64,000 nt of DNA from JACVRM01 sp963755085 (lineage in GTDB: Bacteria > Actinomycetota > Thermoleophilia > Gaiellales > Gaiellaceae). The position numbers and the translations under genes were made by a program. Location of the stretch: contig CAVWIN010000027.1 of the NCBI GenBank assembly GCA_963755085.1, positions 1 to 64,000 of the forward strand, read 5' to 3'. This document shows positions 1 to 8,523 of the stretch, in pieces; positions within the stretch are counted from its first letter, which is position 1; each line of letters opens with the position of its first letter. The notes under the pieces were generated by a model that saw only the letters and a list, made by a program, of their open reading frames with translations, was not told the DNA's origin and did not search any database.

Positions 1-16
1 GAGCCGCCGCAGTGAG

Positions 17-940
17 TTGAGCCCGCTCGAGGTCACGGGCGAGGCCGCCGGCGAGATCCGCCGGCTCGTCCCGGACATCGAGACGCTCGCCCGGCGCCTC
101 GCCGACGTCGACTACCTCGTCGACGAGGGCCTCGCGACGTCGATGTTCCTGAGCCTGCGCCTCCCGCAGCCGCTGCTGCTCGAGGGCGAGGCCGGGGTCG
201 GCAAGACCGAAGCCGCCAAGTCGCTCGCGGCCGTGCTCGACACGCCGCTGATCCGCCTCCAGTGCTACGAGGGGATCGACGCGGCCGAGGCGCTCTACGA
301 GTGGAACTACCCGCGCCAGCTGCTGAGCATCCGCCTCGCCGAGGCCAGGGGCACGGAGCTCGGCGAGGAGGAGCTGTTCGGCGCCGACTACCTGATCCGC
401 CGTCCGCTCCTCCGCGCGCTCGAGCACCCCGGCCCGCGGCCGGCGGTCCTGCTCGTCGACGAGATCGACCGCGCAGACGACGACTTCGAGGCATTCCTGC
501 TCGAGCTGCTCGCGGACGCCAGCGTGACCATCCCCGAGCTCGGCACGATCCGGGCCACGCACCCGCCGGCCATCGTGCTCACCTCGAACCGGACGCGCGA
601 CCTCCACGACGCGGTCAAGCGCCGCTGCCTCTACCACTGGATCGCCTACCCGAGCCCGCAGCGCGAGGTGGACATCATCCGGCGCCGCGTGAAGGGCGCC
701 TCCGAGACGCTGGCCGTCCAGGTGGCGGACGCCGTCTCGCGCATGCGCTCCAGCGACGTCCAGAAGCCGCCCGGGATCGCCGAGGCGATCGACTGGCTCG
801 CTGCGCTGGAGGTGCTCGGCGTCGAGCAGCTGGACGCGGCGGCGGTGGAGCGCACGCTCGGGGCCGTGCTGAAGTACGGGGAGGACCAGGAGGTGATCCG
901 CGCGGCCGGCCTCGACCAGCTCGTGCGCGCGAGTGACTGA
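17..940 (+). CDS. coxD: MoxR/CoxD-type AAA+ ATPase
   Basis: Cytoplasmic AAA+ ATPase of the MoxR class. CoxD proteins work with a VWA partner to mature the active site of aerobic CO dehydrogenases and related molybdenum hydroxylases. Walker A (GEAGVGKT) lies at about residues 57-64, Walker B (VLLVDEID) at 143-150, and sensor 1 (VLTSN) near 190. The chosen start is TTG at 17, just after a TGA at 13-15 that would end an upstream frame; the frame is open to the window edge, so an earlier start cannot be excluded. The end overlaps the next gene by 8 bp, which suggests translational coupling with the CoxE-like gene. The ATPase class is certain; the Cox link rests on the neighbours. Confidence 0.85.
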   Translation: MSPLEVTGEAAGEIRRLVPDIETLARRLADVDYLVDEGLATSMFLSLRLPQPLLLEGEAGVGKTEAAKSLAAVLDTPLIRLQCYEGIDAAEALYEWNYPRQLLSIRLAEARGTELGEEELFGADYLIRRPLLRALEHPGPRPAVLLVDEIDRADDDFEAFLLELLADASVTIPELGTIRATHPPAIVLTSNRTRDLHDAVKRRCLYHWIAYPSPQREVDIIRRRVKGASETLAVQVADAVSRMRSSDVQKPPGIAEAIDWLAALEVLGVEQLDAAAVERTLGAVLKYGEDQEVIRAAGLDQLVRASD

Positions 941-2267
941 CTTCCGGGTCGAGACGATCCAACTCGATCTGCCCCCGCTGGTCGAGGCACTCGGCCGCCG
1001 CCTGCACGACGCGGGCGTACCCGGGACGCCCGCGCGCTCGGCCGAGCTCGCCCGCGCGCTCACGCTCGTGCGGCCCGTCTCGCGCCGCAGCCTCTACTGG
1101 ACGGCCCGCGCTGTGCTCGTGTCCGACCAGGCGCAGGTCCCCGCCTTCGACCGGGTGTTCTTCTCCGTCTTCGGCGACCGGCCGGAGGACGACGTCGAGC
1201 TCGATGAGGTGCGGACCGCCCCGGCAGCGCCCGACGAGCGGGGGCCTCGCGACACGGGTGGATCGCCGAGCGACTCAGCGCCCGGCGTGCCGGTCGCGTC
1301 CGCCGGCAGCGGCGAGGACGACGCGGAGGTGGAGGTGCCGCTGGCGCTCGCAAGCGACGAGGAGCTCCTCCGGCGCAAGCGCTTCGACGCGCTCGAGCCG
1401 CACGAGCTCGCCCAGCTCTACCGGCTGATGTCGCGCCTCGAGCTCGCCACGCCGCGGCGGCGAACGCGCCGCTACGAGAAGGGGCGGCTCGGGGAGCGCA
1501 TCGACCTGAGGCGCACGCTGCGCACCAGCCTGCGCACAGGCGGCGACCCGGTCCGCCTGGCCCGCCGGCACCGGCGCGTCGCCCGCCGGAGGCTCGTGCT
1601 GCTCTGCGACATCTCCGGCTCCATGGAGCCGTACGCGCGTGCCTACCTGCAGTTCCTGACCTGCGCCGCTGGAAGCGGCCCGAAGGCGGAGGCGTTCGTG
1701 TTCGCGACGCGCCTCACCCGTCTCACGCGCGCGCTGGCCTCGCGCAACCCGGAACGCGCCATCCAGCGCGCCGCCGCCGCCGCGCCCGACTGGTCGAGCG
1801 GGACCCGGATCGGAGACGCGCTCCGGGAGTTCAACGACCGCCACGGCCGGCGCGGCATGGCCCGCGGCGCCGTCGTCGTGATCCTCTCCGACGGCTGGGA
1901 GCGCGGCGACCCGATGCTCGTGGGGCGTGAGATGGAGCGCCTCGCCCGCCTCGCCCACCGGATCGTTTGGGTCAACCCGCGGGTCGGCGCGGATGCCTTC
2001 TCCGTCCGGGCCGCCGGCATGGTCGCCGCCCTGCCCTACTGCGACGCGTTCGTGAGCGGCCACAGCTTCGAGGCCCTCGGCGAGGTCGCCGACGCGATCG
2101 GCGCCCGCTCGTGGGACGGCGGCGCGCAGGGCCCAGCGGTCGACCCCGACGAGGACGAGGAGCCGTGGGCAAGCGCCACGCCCGTCCCGGGCAGCTCGGT
2201 CGCGATGCCGAGCGGGTACGGCCCGAGCAGGGGCAACACCACGCCGGGGTGGCCGGGCGATGGGTGA
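933..2267 (+). CDS. coxE: CoxE-like VWA domain protein
   Basis: Von Willebrand factor A domain protein of the CoxE family, the usual partner of the MoxR/CoxD ATPase encoded directly upstream (8-bp overlap). A metal-ion-dependent adhesion site motif, CDISGSM, is visible near residue 226, followed by a Rossmann-like VWA fold. The N-terminal third is an acidic, low-complexity region with many Asp, Glu, Pro and Ser residues (about residues 80-150). The start is GTG at 933. In the known cox clusters these two proteins insert or mature the metal cofactor after translation. That role is inferred here, since the catalytic subunits are not in the window. Confidence 0.82.
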   Translation: MTDFRVETIQLDLPPLVEALGRRLHDAGVPGTPARSAELARALTLVRPVSRRSLYWTARAVLVSDQAQVPAFDRVFFSVFGDRPEDDVELDEVRTAPAAPDERGPRDTGGSPSDSAPGVPVASAGSGEDDAEVEVPLALASDEELLRRKRFDALEPHELAQLYRLMSRLELATPRRRTRRYEKGRLGERIDLRRTLRTSLRTGGDPVRLARRHRRVARRRLVLLCDISGSMEPYARAYLQFLTCAAGSGPKAEAFVFATRLTRLTRALASRNPERAIQRAAAAAPDWSSGTRIGDALREFNDRHGRRGMARGAVVVILSDGWERGDPMLVGREMERLARLAHRIVWVNPRVGADAFSVRAAGMVAALPYCDAFVSGHSFEALGEVADAIGARSWDGGAQGPAVDPDEDEEPWASATPVPGSSVAMPSGYGPSRGNTTPGWPGDG

Positions 2268-2451
2268 GACCGCGGTCAAGATCTGCATCTACCCGGGGTG
2301 CGAGCGGCCCGCCGTGCCGCCGCACCCGATGGGCGGGCCGCAGCCCGCCTTCTGCGACCTCGAGGAGCACAACGCGCTGACGGCCCACCAGGAGCGCCGG
2401 CGCCTCGAGAACGAAACCAGCGAGAGCGGGAGGTCCAGCGATGGCAAATGA
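2260..2451 (+). CDS. small Cys-containing protein
   Basis: A 63-residue protein of unknown function, starting at ATG 2260 inside the end of the coxE-like gene and overlapping the next gene by 11 bp. It has a possible metal-binding pattern, CIYPGC, followed about 18 residues later by FCDLEEH, resembling a short zinc knuckle. The C-terminal half is charged and probably helical. The tight overlap on both sides argues that it is a real member of the cox-like operon. No function is assigned. Confidence 0.55.
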   Translation: MGETAVKICIYPGCERPAVPPHPMGGPQPAFCDLEEHNALTAHQERRRLENETSESGRSSDGK

Positions 2452-2902
2452 GGCGTATAGGGCGGTGTTTCTCCGCGTCCACCCGACCGGGAAGATGGTG
2501 CTCAGCCTGACCACCGAGTCCGAGGGAAAGGAGGCCGAGTACGCGCAGCTCGTCGCCGGCGAGCTCGGCGTCCCTCCGCTCGACGTGAAGGTCGTCGCCG
2601 CGGACACCGACCGGTTCGGTGAGGGCCACGGCTACAACACCAGCCCGTCCGGGGGCACGCCCACCGCGATCGGCACGACGGCGGGGAAGATCCGTGCGAA
2701 GGCGCAGCTGCTCGCGGGCGTGGCGCTTGGCGCGGAGCCGGAGAGCCTCAGGTGGGTCAACGGGGCGTGGGTGAACGGCGACGGAAGCGACCCCGAGCAG
2801 GTCAGGACGATCGAGCAGATCGCCCTGTACGCGCACGGCACCGGCGCGCTGCCCCCCGGGGTCGAAGGCGGGCTCGACGCACAGACCGTCTACCGCGACT
2901 GA
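2441..2902 (+). CDS. stand-alone molybdopterin-binding subdomain (CoxL/XdhA-like fragment)
   Basis: A 153-residue protein matching one segment of the molybdopterin-binding region of xanthine dehydrogenase or CO dehydrogenase large subunits. The family-typical run ends in ELGVPPLDVKVVAADTDRF and continues through TAGKIRAKAQLL to a proline-rich LPPGVE stretch. In active enzymes this region starts with a GQG(H/E) cofactor loop; here the loop reads ESEGKEAEY, so the usual Gln is absent, and the C-terminal catalytic Glu region is not encoded at all. It starts at ATG 2441, overlapping the upstream small gene. It could be a decayed remnant, or a small accessory protein kept for maturation of the full enzyme. 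Confidence 0.65.
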   Translation: MANEAYRAVFLRVHPTGKMVLSLTTESEGKEAEYAQLVAGELGVPPLDVKVVAADTDRFGEGHGYNTSPSGGTPTAIGTTAGKIRAKAQLLAGVALGAEPESLRWVNGAWVNGDGSDPEQVRTIEQIALYAHGTGALPPGVEGGLDAQTVYRD

Positions 2903-4062
2903 ATGCGCAGCGGGATCCGGTACCTCGACACCCAGTCGTTGACGATCGCCCAGTCGAGGTTGTCGAGGACGGCGTCGACGTAGGCGCCCCGGTCGGTGCG
3001 GTAGTCGAGGAAGTAGGCGTGCTCGTCCAGGTCGATCGCGACGAGCGGCGTTGCGTTCCAGACCGGGAAGGTGCCCTGGCTGTCGCCGAGGTAGTTGAAG
3101 AGCCGGCGCTCGTCCCAGTCGTATGCCGTCCAGGCCCAGCCCCGGCTGGCCAGCGCGGTCGCCTTCAGGTCGGCACGCCAGGCCTCGACCGAGTCGAAGT
3201 CGCGGACGATCCGGCTGGCGATCCGGCCCCTCGGGTCGCCGCCGCGACCGCCGAGCTGCTCGAGGAAGAGCTCGTGGTTCTTGATCGCGCTGATCGCGTG
3301 CGAGAGCTCGACCTTGAGCGCGCGCACCGGCGAGGAGACCTGGTTGGCACTACCGCGGTCGGCCGCGGCAAGCGCGCGCACGATCTCGTTCCGCCGGTCG
3401 ACGTAGTCGCGGTAGGCGCCGTACACGGCCTCCATCGACGCGCGTGAGATTCCGTAGAGCTCGAGCAGCACGGGCTTCAGCTCGCGGGCCTTTATCTCCC
3501 GGCTCGCCGCCCAGCTCTCGACGCTCGACGGCAGCCTCGCGTCGAGCGTGACCTCGACCTCGTCAGTGACCTTCAGTGCTCCGAACAGGGCCGAATAGGG
3601 CGTCATCCCCCAGTCGGTCTGCCTGACGACGGTGCTGCCCTCGAGGTTCCCGTCCGGGCCGACCGTGAGGTCGAACGCGACCGGCCGGGCGTTCCCGAGG
3701 AGCGTCAGCTCGCCCTGGACCTGCAGCCGCCCATCTCCGGCCTCCACGGCGGTCGAGCGGAACGTGATCGGGCGGCGCAGCAGGACCTCGTCGTTGATGG
3801 TCTGGTCGATGTTCGCCTTGTCGTCGTCGCCGAGGGGCTGCATCCCCCCGGTGCCCTGCCGCACGCGCAGCGAGGTGGAGTCCACGTCGAGCGCGACAGC
3901 GATTGCCGCCGGATCCTCTCCGACCTCGAGCGTCGCCTCCCAGTTCGTCACGTGGATGAGCAGGTCGTGGCCCGCCTTGGCGGCGGCCCCGCCGTGTCCG
4001 GTCTTCACCGACAGCGTGCCGTCTCGGGGCCCGAGCCTGTACGTGCCCGCCGCGATCGACAT
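2890..4062 (-). CDS. YceI domain fused to Fe/Mn superoxide dismutase-like domain
   Basis: A 390-residue fusion. Residues 1-178 form a YceI-like lipocalin domain, a family that binds isoprenoid-type ligands. Residues 185-390 match Fe/Mn superoxide dismutase. Three of four metal ligands can be placed: His263 (KNHELF), and Asp344 and His348 (IDLDEHAYFLDY). The first ligand, in the usual HYGKHH helix, is lost: the aligned segment reads AVYGAY, with Val213 where the His should be. No signal peptide is visible. The gene converges on the upstream operon (13-bp tail overlap) and diverges from coxG with a 31-bp gap. Dismutase activity is doubtful; the fold assignment is firm. Confidence 0.8.
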   Translation of the reverse strand: MSIAAGTYRLGPRDGTLSVKTGHGGAAAKAGHDLLIHVTNWEATLEVGEDPAAIAVALDVDSTSLRVRQGTGGMQPLGDDDKANIDQTINDEVLLRRPITFRSTAVEAGDGRLQVQGELTLLGNARPVAFDLTVGPDGNLEGSTVVRQTDWGMTPYSALFGALKVTDEVEVTLDARLPSSVESWAASREIKARELKPVLLELYGISRASMEAVYGAYRDYVDRRNEIVRALAAADRGSANQVSSPVRALKVELSHAISAIKNHELFLEQLGGRGGDPRGRIASRIVRDFDSVEAWRADLKATALASRGWAWTAYDWDERRLFNYLGDSQGTFPVWNATPLVAIDLDEHAYFLDYRTDRGAYVDAVLDNLDWAIVNDWVSRYRIPLRIQSR

Positions 4063-4093
4063 GCGCCCCGGAGCCTACGGTTAATCTCCGCCC

Positions 4094-4525
4094 GTGGCTG
4101 TCGAGCTCGAGCACTCGTTCTCCACGGCGAAGCCGATCGACGAGATGTACGCGACGGTTCTCGACCTCGAGCAGGTGGTGCCGTGCGTCGAGGGCGGCAG
4201 CGTCATCGAACGGACCGGCCCCGACGCCGTCAAGGCCCAGATCCTCATCAAGATGGGGGCCATGTCGATGACCTTCAGCGGCACCGTGGAGATCGTCGAG
4301 CAGGACGCCGCCGCCCACCGCGTCGTCTTGAGCGTCAAGTCCAAAGAGGCCGGCGGGCAGGGCTACGCGAACGCCACGGTCGTGATCGCGCTGAACGACG
4401 GCGGAGGCACGATCCACACCGAAGCCCAGATCACCGGCAAGGCCGCGTCGATGGGCGAGGGCGTCGTCATGGGCGTGCTGGACGCGCTGATCACCGACTT
4501 CAGCGGCAAGCTCGCCCAGCTCTGA
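4094..4525 (+). CDS. coxG: CoxG-like SRPBCC protein
   Basis: A 143-residue START/SRPBCC-fold protein of the CO dehydrogenase subunit G family. The family pattern is clear: an N-terminal LEHSF strand, the VLDLEQVVPCVEG segment, and the C-terminal GKAASMGEGVVMGVLDALI helix. CoxG proteins assist molybdenum hydroxylases, proposed roles being membrane recruitment or quinone delivery. The start is GTG 4094; the adjoining YceI-SOD gene is divergent. With the coxD/coxE-like pair 2 kb away it supports a molybdenum hydroxylase locus just left of this window. Confidence 0.82.
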   Translation: MAVELEHSFSTAKPIDEMYATVLDLEQVVPCVEGGSVIERTGPDAVKAQILIKMGAMSMTFSGTVEIVEQDAAAHRVVLSVKSKEAGGQGYANATVVIALNDGGGTIHTEAQITGKAASMGEGVVMGVLDALITDFSGKLAQL

Positions 4526-4542
4526 TTCGCGGGGGCCGGTCG

Positions 4543-4803
4543 ATGGCGACGATCGTGATGCGGGCGGTACGCGAGGGCGAGGTGCCCGTCGACGGCGGCA
4601 CGGCGGTGCAGCTGGAGGTCGACCGGCCCGTCTTCCAGGGCAACGGTCCCGACGACTACGTCTGCGTCCAGTGCGGCAGCCTCCTCGCCGCGTCGATGCA
4701 CCCGGTGCAGATGACGAAGAAGGTGCGCGTCCGCTGCGCACGCTGCTCCACCGTCAACGTCTCGGTGATCGACGGGTACGAAGGGCCTGGCAAGCGGCCC
4801 TAG
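4543..4803 (+). CDS. zinc-ribbon small protein
   Basis: An 86-residue protein starting at ATG 4543, 17 bp after the coxG-like gene and probably co-transcribed with it. Two CxxC pairs (CVQC near residue 41, CARC near residue 68) form a likely zinc ribbon. The N-terminal 35 residues are a beta-rich stretch without a recognised family. The function is unknown. The tandem Cys pairs and tight spacing make the gene call fairly secure. Confidence 0.6.
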   Translation: MATIVMRAVREGEVPVDGGTAVQLEVDRPVFQGNGPDDYVCVQCGSLLAASMHPVQMTKKVRVRCARCSTVNVSVIDGYEGPGKRP

Positions 4804-4910
4804 GTATCTCAGGCCGGACGCGGCGGTCGTGTGCGAATCCAGGAAGGTCCGGTGCGTCATCCTCACCGGATGATTCATCGCCTCCGCTATGCAGCGACGA
4901 TCGTGCGGCC

Positions 4911-5357
4911 ATGAACGCCGATGTCGAGCAGGCTGGAGCCCCGCGCGCGCCGCGTCCGGTCAACGTGACCGTCGTGGCGGCCGTCGCCTTCATCTTCGGA
5001 GTGGACCTCGCGGTCACGGGCGTGGTCGGTCTCCTGGGCGCCGACGGCAAGCAGAGCGAGGTGGTCAACGGTCTCGTCAACCTCGGGTCGGCCGGGGTTG
5101 CCTTTCTCGTCGCCCTCGGGGCCATGCGCCTGAGGCGCTGGGCATGGACGCTGTTCATGAGCTGGGCGGTGGTCGCCCTGACGCTGCAGCTGCTGCGCGT
5201 CCTCTTCTACAGCGATCCACACTATGCGCGGCTCGTCCTTGGGACGGTGGCCGTCTTCCTGCTCACACCGCTCGACACGCAGATCGCGTTCGGTGTCCGA
5301 AGCCCAGGCAATGTCCGAATCGACAGCCCCTCTACGAGTTCCCTCGACGGCGTCTGA
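4911..5357 (+). CDS. four-helix integral membrane protein
   Basis: A 148-residue protein with about four hydrophobic segments: VVAAVAFIFGVDLAV, the AGVAFLVALGAM region, a Trp-rich FMSWAVVALTLQLL helix, and LVLGTVAVFLLTP. It starts at ATG 4911. The last 47 bp overlap the start of the next gene. No catalytic motif is visible. It resembles small uncharacterised actinobacterial membrane proteins and no function is assigned. Confidence 0.6.
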   Translation: MNADVEQAGAPRAPRPVNVTVVAAVAFIFGVDLAVTGVVGLLGADGKQSEVVNGLVNLGSAGVAFLVALGAMRLRRWAWTLFMSWAVVALTLQLLRVLFYSDPHYARLVLGTVAVFLLTPLDTQIAFGVRSPGNVRIDSPSTSSLDGV

Positions 5358-7155
5358 CCTCGAGATCCTGCGGGCGTTCGAGCCCGCCGTGCGGTACACG
5401 CACGGCGAGCGGTTCTTCCCGATGGACGTCGAGCGTTACGTCGAGTCGTCCAGCCTGTGGATCTACCGGCCGGACGCGCGTGACGAGGAGGTGATCCCCG
5501 AGGGGTCTCTGACGATGGACGAGCTCGTCGCGTACCGGGAAGCTGACTTCGGCTCGCGGTTCTACCTCCGCTTTGTCGGTGCCCTCGGGATCAACGAGAG
5601 CGCCCGGGCGCTCGAGAGCGTCCGCAAGCTCTCGAAGGAGAGCGGCAACCGCTTCCACGCCGGGGTCGGCCGGCTCACCCGTGGCGGCCTCCTGCCGCGG
5701 TTCGGCGATGCCCTTTTCTCCGTCTCGCTGCTCTTGCGGGGAAGCGTTCCGGGGGCGACTGCTGCCGCCGCGGTTCTCAAATACGCCGCGATACGGGAGG
5801 TCGAGGAGCGCTACGTCTACCACGGGCGTGTGTGCCGCCAGGGCGACTGGACGATCTGCCAGTACTGGTTCTTCTTCGCCTACAACGACTGGCGCTCGGG
5901 CTTTCACGGCGTCAACGACCACGAGTCCGACTGGGAGATGGTCTCCGTGTACCTGTACGAGGACGGAGGCAGGCTCGTTCCCGAATGGGTCGCCTACGCG
6001 TCGCACGACTTCCACGGCGCGGATCTCCGACGACGCTGGGACGATCGCCAGGATCTCGGGCTGATCGGCAACCACCCGATCGTGAACGCCGGCGCCGGGT
6101 CGCACGCGTCGTACTTCAAGGCGGGCGAGTACCAGGCCGAGGTGCCCATCCCGGTCCCGAAGGGGCTCCGGGCACTCGCCGAGGCTCTGAGCGGCTTCTG
6201 GCAGCGAACCCTTGGCCAGGGCGGGTCCGGCACCGGCTCGCCGCGCATCCCGTTCATCGACTTCGCGCGCGCGGACGGGCTGACGATCGGGCCGGGTCAG
6301 GAGAAGGAATGGACTCCGAACGTCATCTCGGAGGACACACCCTGGGTCAGCCGCTACCGGGGAATGTGGGGCCTCTTCGCGCGCGATCCCATCTCCGGTG
6401 AGAACGCCCCGGGCGGGCCGATGTACAACCGGGACGGCTCGCTGCGCTCCTCGTGGTACGACCCGCTTGGCTTTGCCGACCTCGACCAGATGCCTGCCCC
6501 GACCAGGGAGCTCGAGCTGCTCGAGTCTCAGATCGCCGAGCTCGACGCCCGCAACCGAGAGCTCGACACGCTGATTTCCGCGGCGACGGCGGCGCTCCAG
6601 CAGCTGGGCAGCCGGCTGAGGAGCATGACCGGCGGCGCCCACCTCACGGCACAGCACACACTCCAGCAGGAGCGCGTGGAAGAGCAGGCGACGCAGGTCG
6701 CGGAGCTGCGCAAGGAGCGCGGGGACAACGACACAGTGCTCGAGGGGCTCCGGCGCAACGCGGAGCGGGTCCGGCATGGCCTGTCGGACGACCCGCGCGC
6801 GCATATTCGTACGCCGATGGAACCCGTTCCGGCCTCCGAGCTGCGCTTCGGCCGGGCCGCGGAGTTCTGGGCGGCGGCCAGCATCAGCGTGCTGCTCCTC
6901 GGGCTCGCCCTGGTGGTCGTGCTCGCGCCGAAGGAAGTCTGGGCGGCGTCCATCGTCCTGGTGATCGCCTTCCTGATCGTTGAGTCGGTGCTGCGGGGGA
7001 CGTTTGTGCGAACCGTGAATCGGATCGCCGTACTGCTGGCGCTCGTGGCCGCGGTCGTCCTGGTGGTTCAGTTCTGGGAGGTGACCGTCGTCGCCGTCCT
7101 GCTCGGCTTCGCGGCGTTCCTCATCCTGCAGCGCATTCGAGAACTGCGGACCTGA
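5311..7155 (+). CDS. Vps62-like domain protein with coiled coil and C-terminal membrane helices
   Basis: A 614-residue protein from ATG 5311, which overlaps the upstream gene by 47 bp; earlier in-frame starts lie in sequence that does not look like this protein. The central part (about residues 170-290) carries the motifs HESDWEMVSVYLY, YASHDFH and NAGAGSHASYF, which match the Vps62/DUF946 family known mainly from fungi and plants. A heptad-like coiled coil follows (about 395-480, rich in LESQIAELDARN-type repeats). Four hydrophobic helices then run from about 515 to 605. There is no signal peptide, so the large domain is probably cytoplasmic and anchored from its C-terminus. The role is unknown. 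Confidence 0.62.
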   Translation: MSESTAPLRVPSTASDLEILRAFEPAVRYTHGERFFPMDVERYVESSSLWIYRPDARDEEVIPEGSLTMDELVAYREADFGSRFYLRFVGALGINESARALESVRKLSKESGNRFHAGVGRLTRGGLLPRFGDALFSVSLLLRGSVPGATAAAAVLKYAAIREVEERYVYHGRVCRQGDWTICQYWFFFAYNDWRSGFHGVNDHESDWEMVSVYLYEDGGRLVPEWVAYASHDFHGADLRRRWDDRQDLGLIGNHPIVNAGAGSHASYFKAGEYQAEVPIPVPKGLRALAEALSGFWQRTLGQGGSGTGSPRIPFIDFARADGLTIGPGQEKEWTPNVISEDTPWVSRYRGMWGLFARDPISGENAPGGPMYNRDGSLRSSWYDPLGFADLDQMPAPTRELELLESQIAELDARNRELDTLISAATAALQQLGSRLRSMTGGAHLTAQHTLQQERVEEQATQVAELRKERGDNDTVLEGLRRNAERVRHGLSDDPRAHIRTPMEPVPASELRFGRAAEFWAAASISVLLLGLALVVVLAPKEVWAASIVLVIAFLIVESVLRGTFVRTVNRIAVLLALVAAVVLVVQFWEVTVVAVLLGFAAFLILQRIRELRT

Positions 7156-7187
7156 GGCGCGTACGGCAGCCGTGCGACGATCCGCTC

Positions 7188-8523
7188 GTGGGAGGAAGAC
7201 CCGGACGGGCGGATGCGGGCGACCGGCATCGGGTGGTCGTGGTCGGCGGCGGCTTCGGCGGGCTCCAGGCCGCCCTGAAGCTGCGGCGCGACGCCCGTCG
7301 ACCTGACGCTCGTCGACCGGAACAACTTCCACCTCTTCCAGCCGCTGACCTACCAGGTCGCGACCGGCGCGCTGACGCCCGGCGAGATCGCCTATCCGCT
7401 GCGCACGATCTTCAGGCGCGACCGCAACGTCCGCGTGGTCATGGCCGAGGTGGCCGACTTCGACCTCGCGGGGCGCGAGCTCCGGCTGCGCTCGGTCCAG
7501 GGCGTGCCGGCTCCGGCCGCGCTCCCGTACGACACGCTCATCGTCTCGGGCGGCTCGCAGTACTCGTACTTCGGCCACGAGGAGTGGCGCGAGCACGCGG
7601 CCGAGGTGAAGTCGCTCGAGAGCGCGCTCGTCGTTCGTAGCCGGCTCCTCGCCGCGTTCGAGGCGGCCGAGTGGGAGCAGGACGCGGCGCGGCGCGAGGC
7701 CTGGCTCACGTTCGTCGTCGTCGGCGCCGGCCCGACGGGCGTCGAGATGGCCGGTCAGATCGGCGAGCTTGCCCGCGACACCCTGCGCCGCGACTTCCGC
7801 GCCATCGATCCGCGGAAGGCTCGCATCCTGCTCGTCGAGGCGACCGACCGCGTGTTGACGACGTTTCCGCCCTCGCTCTCGGCGAAGGCGACACGGTCGC
7901 TCGAGAAGCTCGGGGTGACCGTCATGACCGGCCGCGCGGTGACCGGCATCGATCCTGACGGCGTCACAATCGGGGACGAGCGCATTCCGAGCCGCACCGT
8001 GATCTGGGCGGCCGGTGTCACTGCGTCCGGGCTCGCCGGGAGGCTTGCCGAGCTGTCGGGGGCCGAGAGCGACCGCGCCGGCCGCGTCACCGTCGAGCCC
8101 GACCTGACGCTTACGGGCCATTCCGAGGTGTTCGCCCTCGGCGACATGGTTCGCGTCCGGCAGCCGGGCGGCGAGCCGGTCGTGTATCCGGGCGTCGCCC
8201 CCGTCGCCATGCAGCAGGGCCGCTACGCCGCGCAGGTCGTGCGCGCGCGCCTGCGCGCGCGAGAGACGCCACCCTTTCGCTACCGCGACAAGGGCAACCT
8301 CGCGACGATCGGCCGCGGCGCCGCGGTCGCGGACGTCAAGGGGCTGCGCCTGAGCGGGTTCATCGCCTGGCTCACGTGGCTGTTCGTCCACCTCTGGTAC
8401 CTGATCGGCTTTCAGAACCGCCTCGTCGTCCTGATCCGCTGGTCGACCAGCTTCTGGACGCACGGCCGGGGCGCGCGGTTGATCACGCAGACCGGCGCGG
8501 ATGGTCACGAGGCACAGGACTGA
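7188..8523 (+). CDS. type II NADH dehydrogenase (frameshifted near 7293)
   Basis: FAD-dependent NADH:quinone oxidoreductase of the NDH-2 class, a peripheral membrane enzyme passing electrons from NADH to quinone without proton pumping. It begins at GTG 7188 with the FAD dinucleotide motif VVVVGGGFGG. One surplus base near 7293 shifts the frame; beyond it the protein continues correctly as VDLTLVDRNNFHLFQPLTYQ. The second, NADH-binding motif (VVVGAGPTGVEMA) and the second FAD motif (EVFALGDM) are intact. The C-terminal WLTWLFVHLWYLIGF segment is the usual membrane anchor. The 1336-nt span is not a multiple of three. The break is probably a sequencing error because everything else is conserved. 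Confidence 0.85.

Noticed and set aside
1275..2288. Minus-strand frames over the CoxE-like gene
   Set aside because: Their products are Arg/Ala/Gly-rich shadows without start signals; the plus-strand VWA protein has clear motifs.
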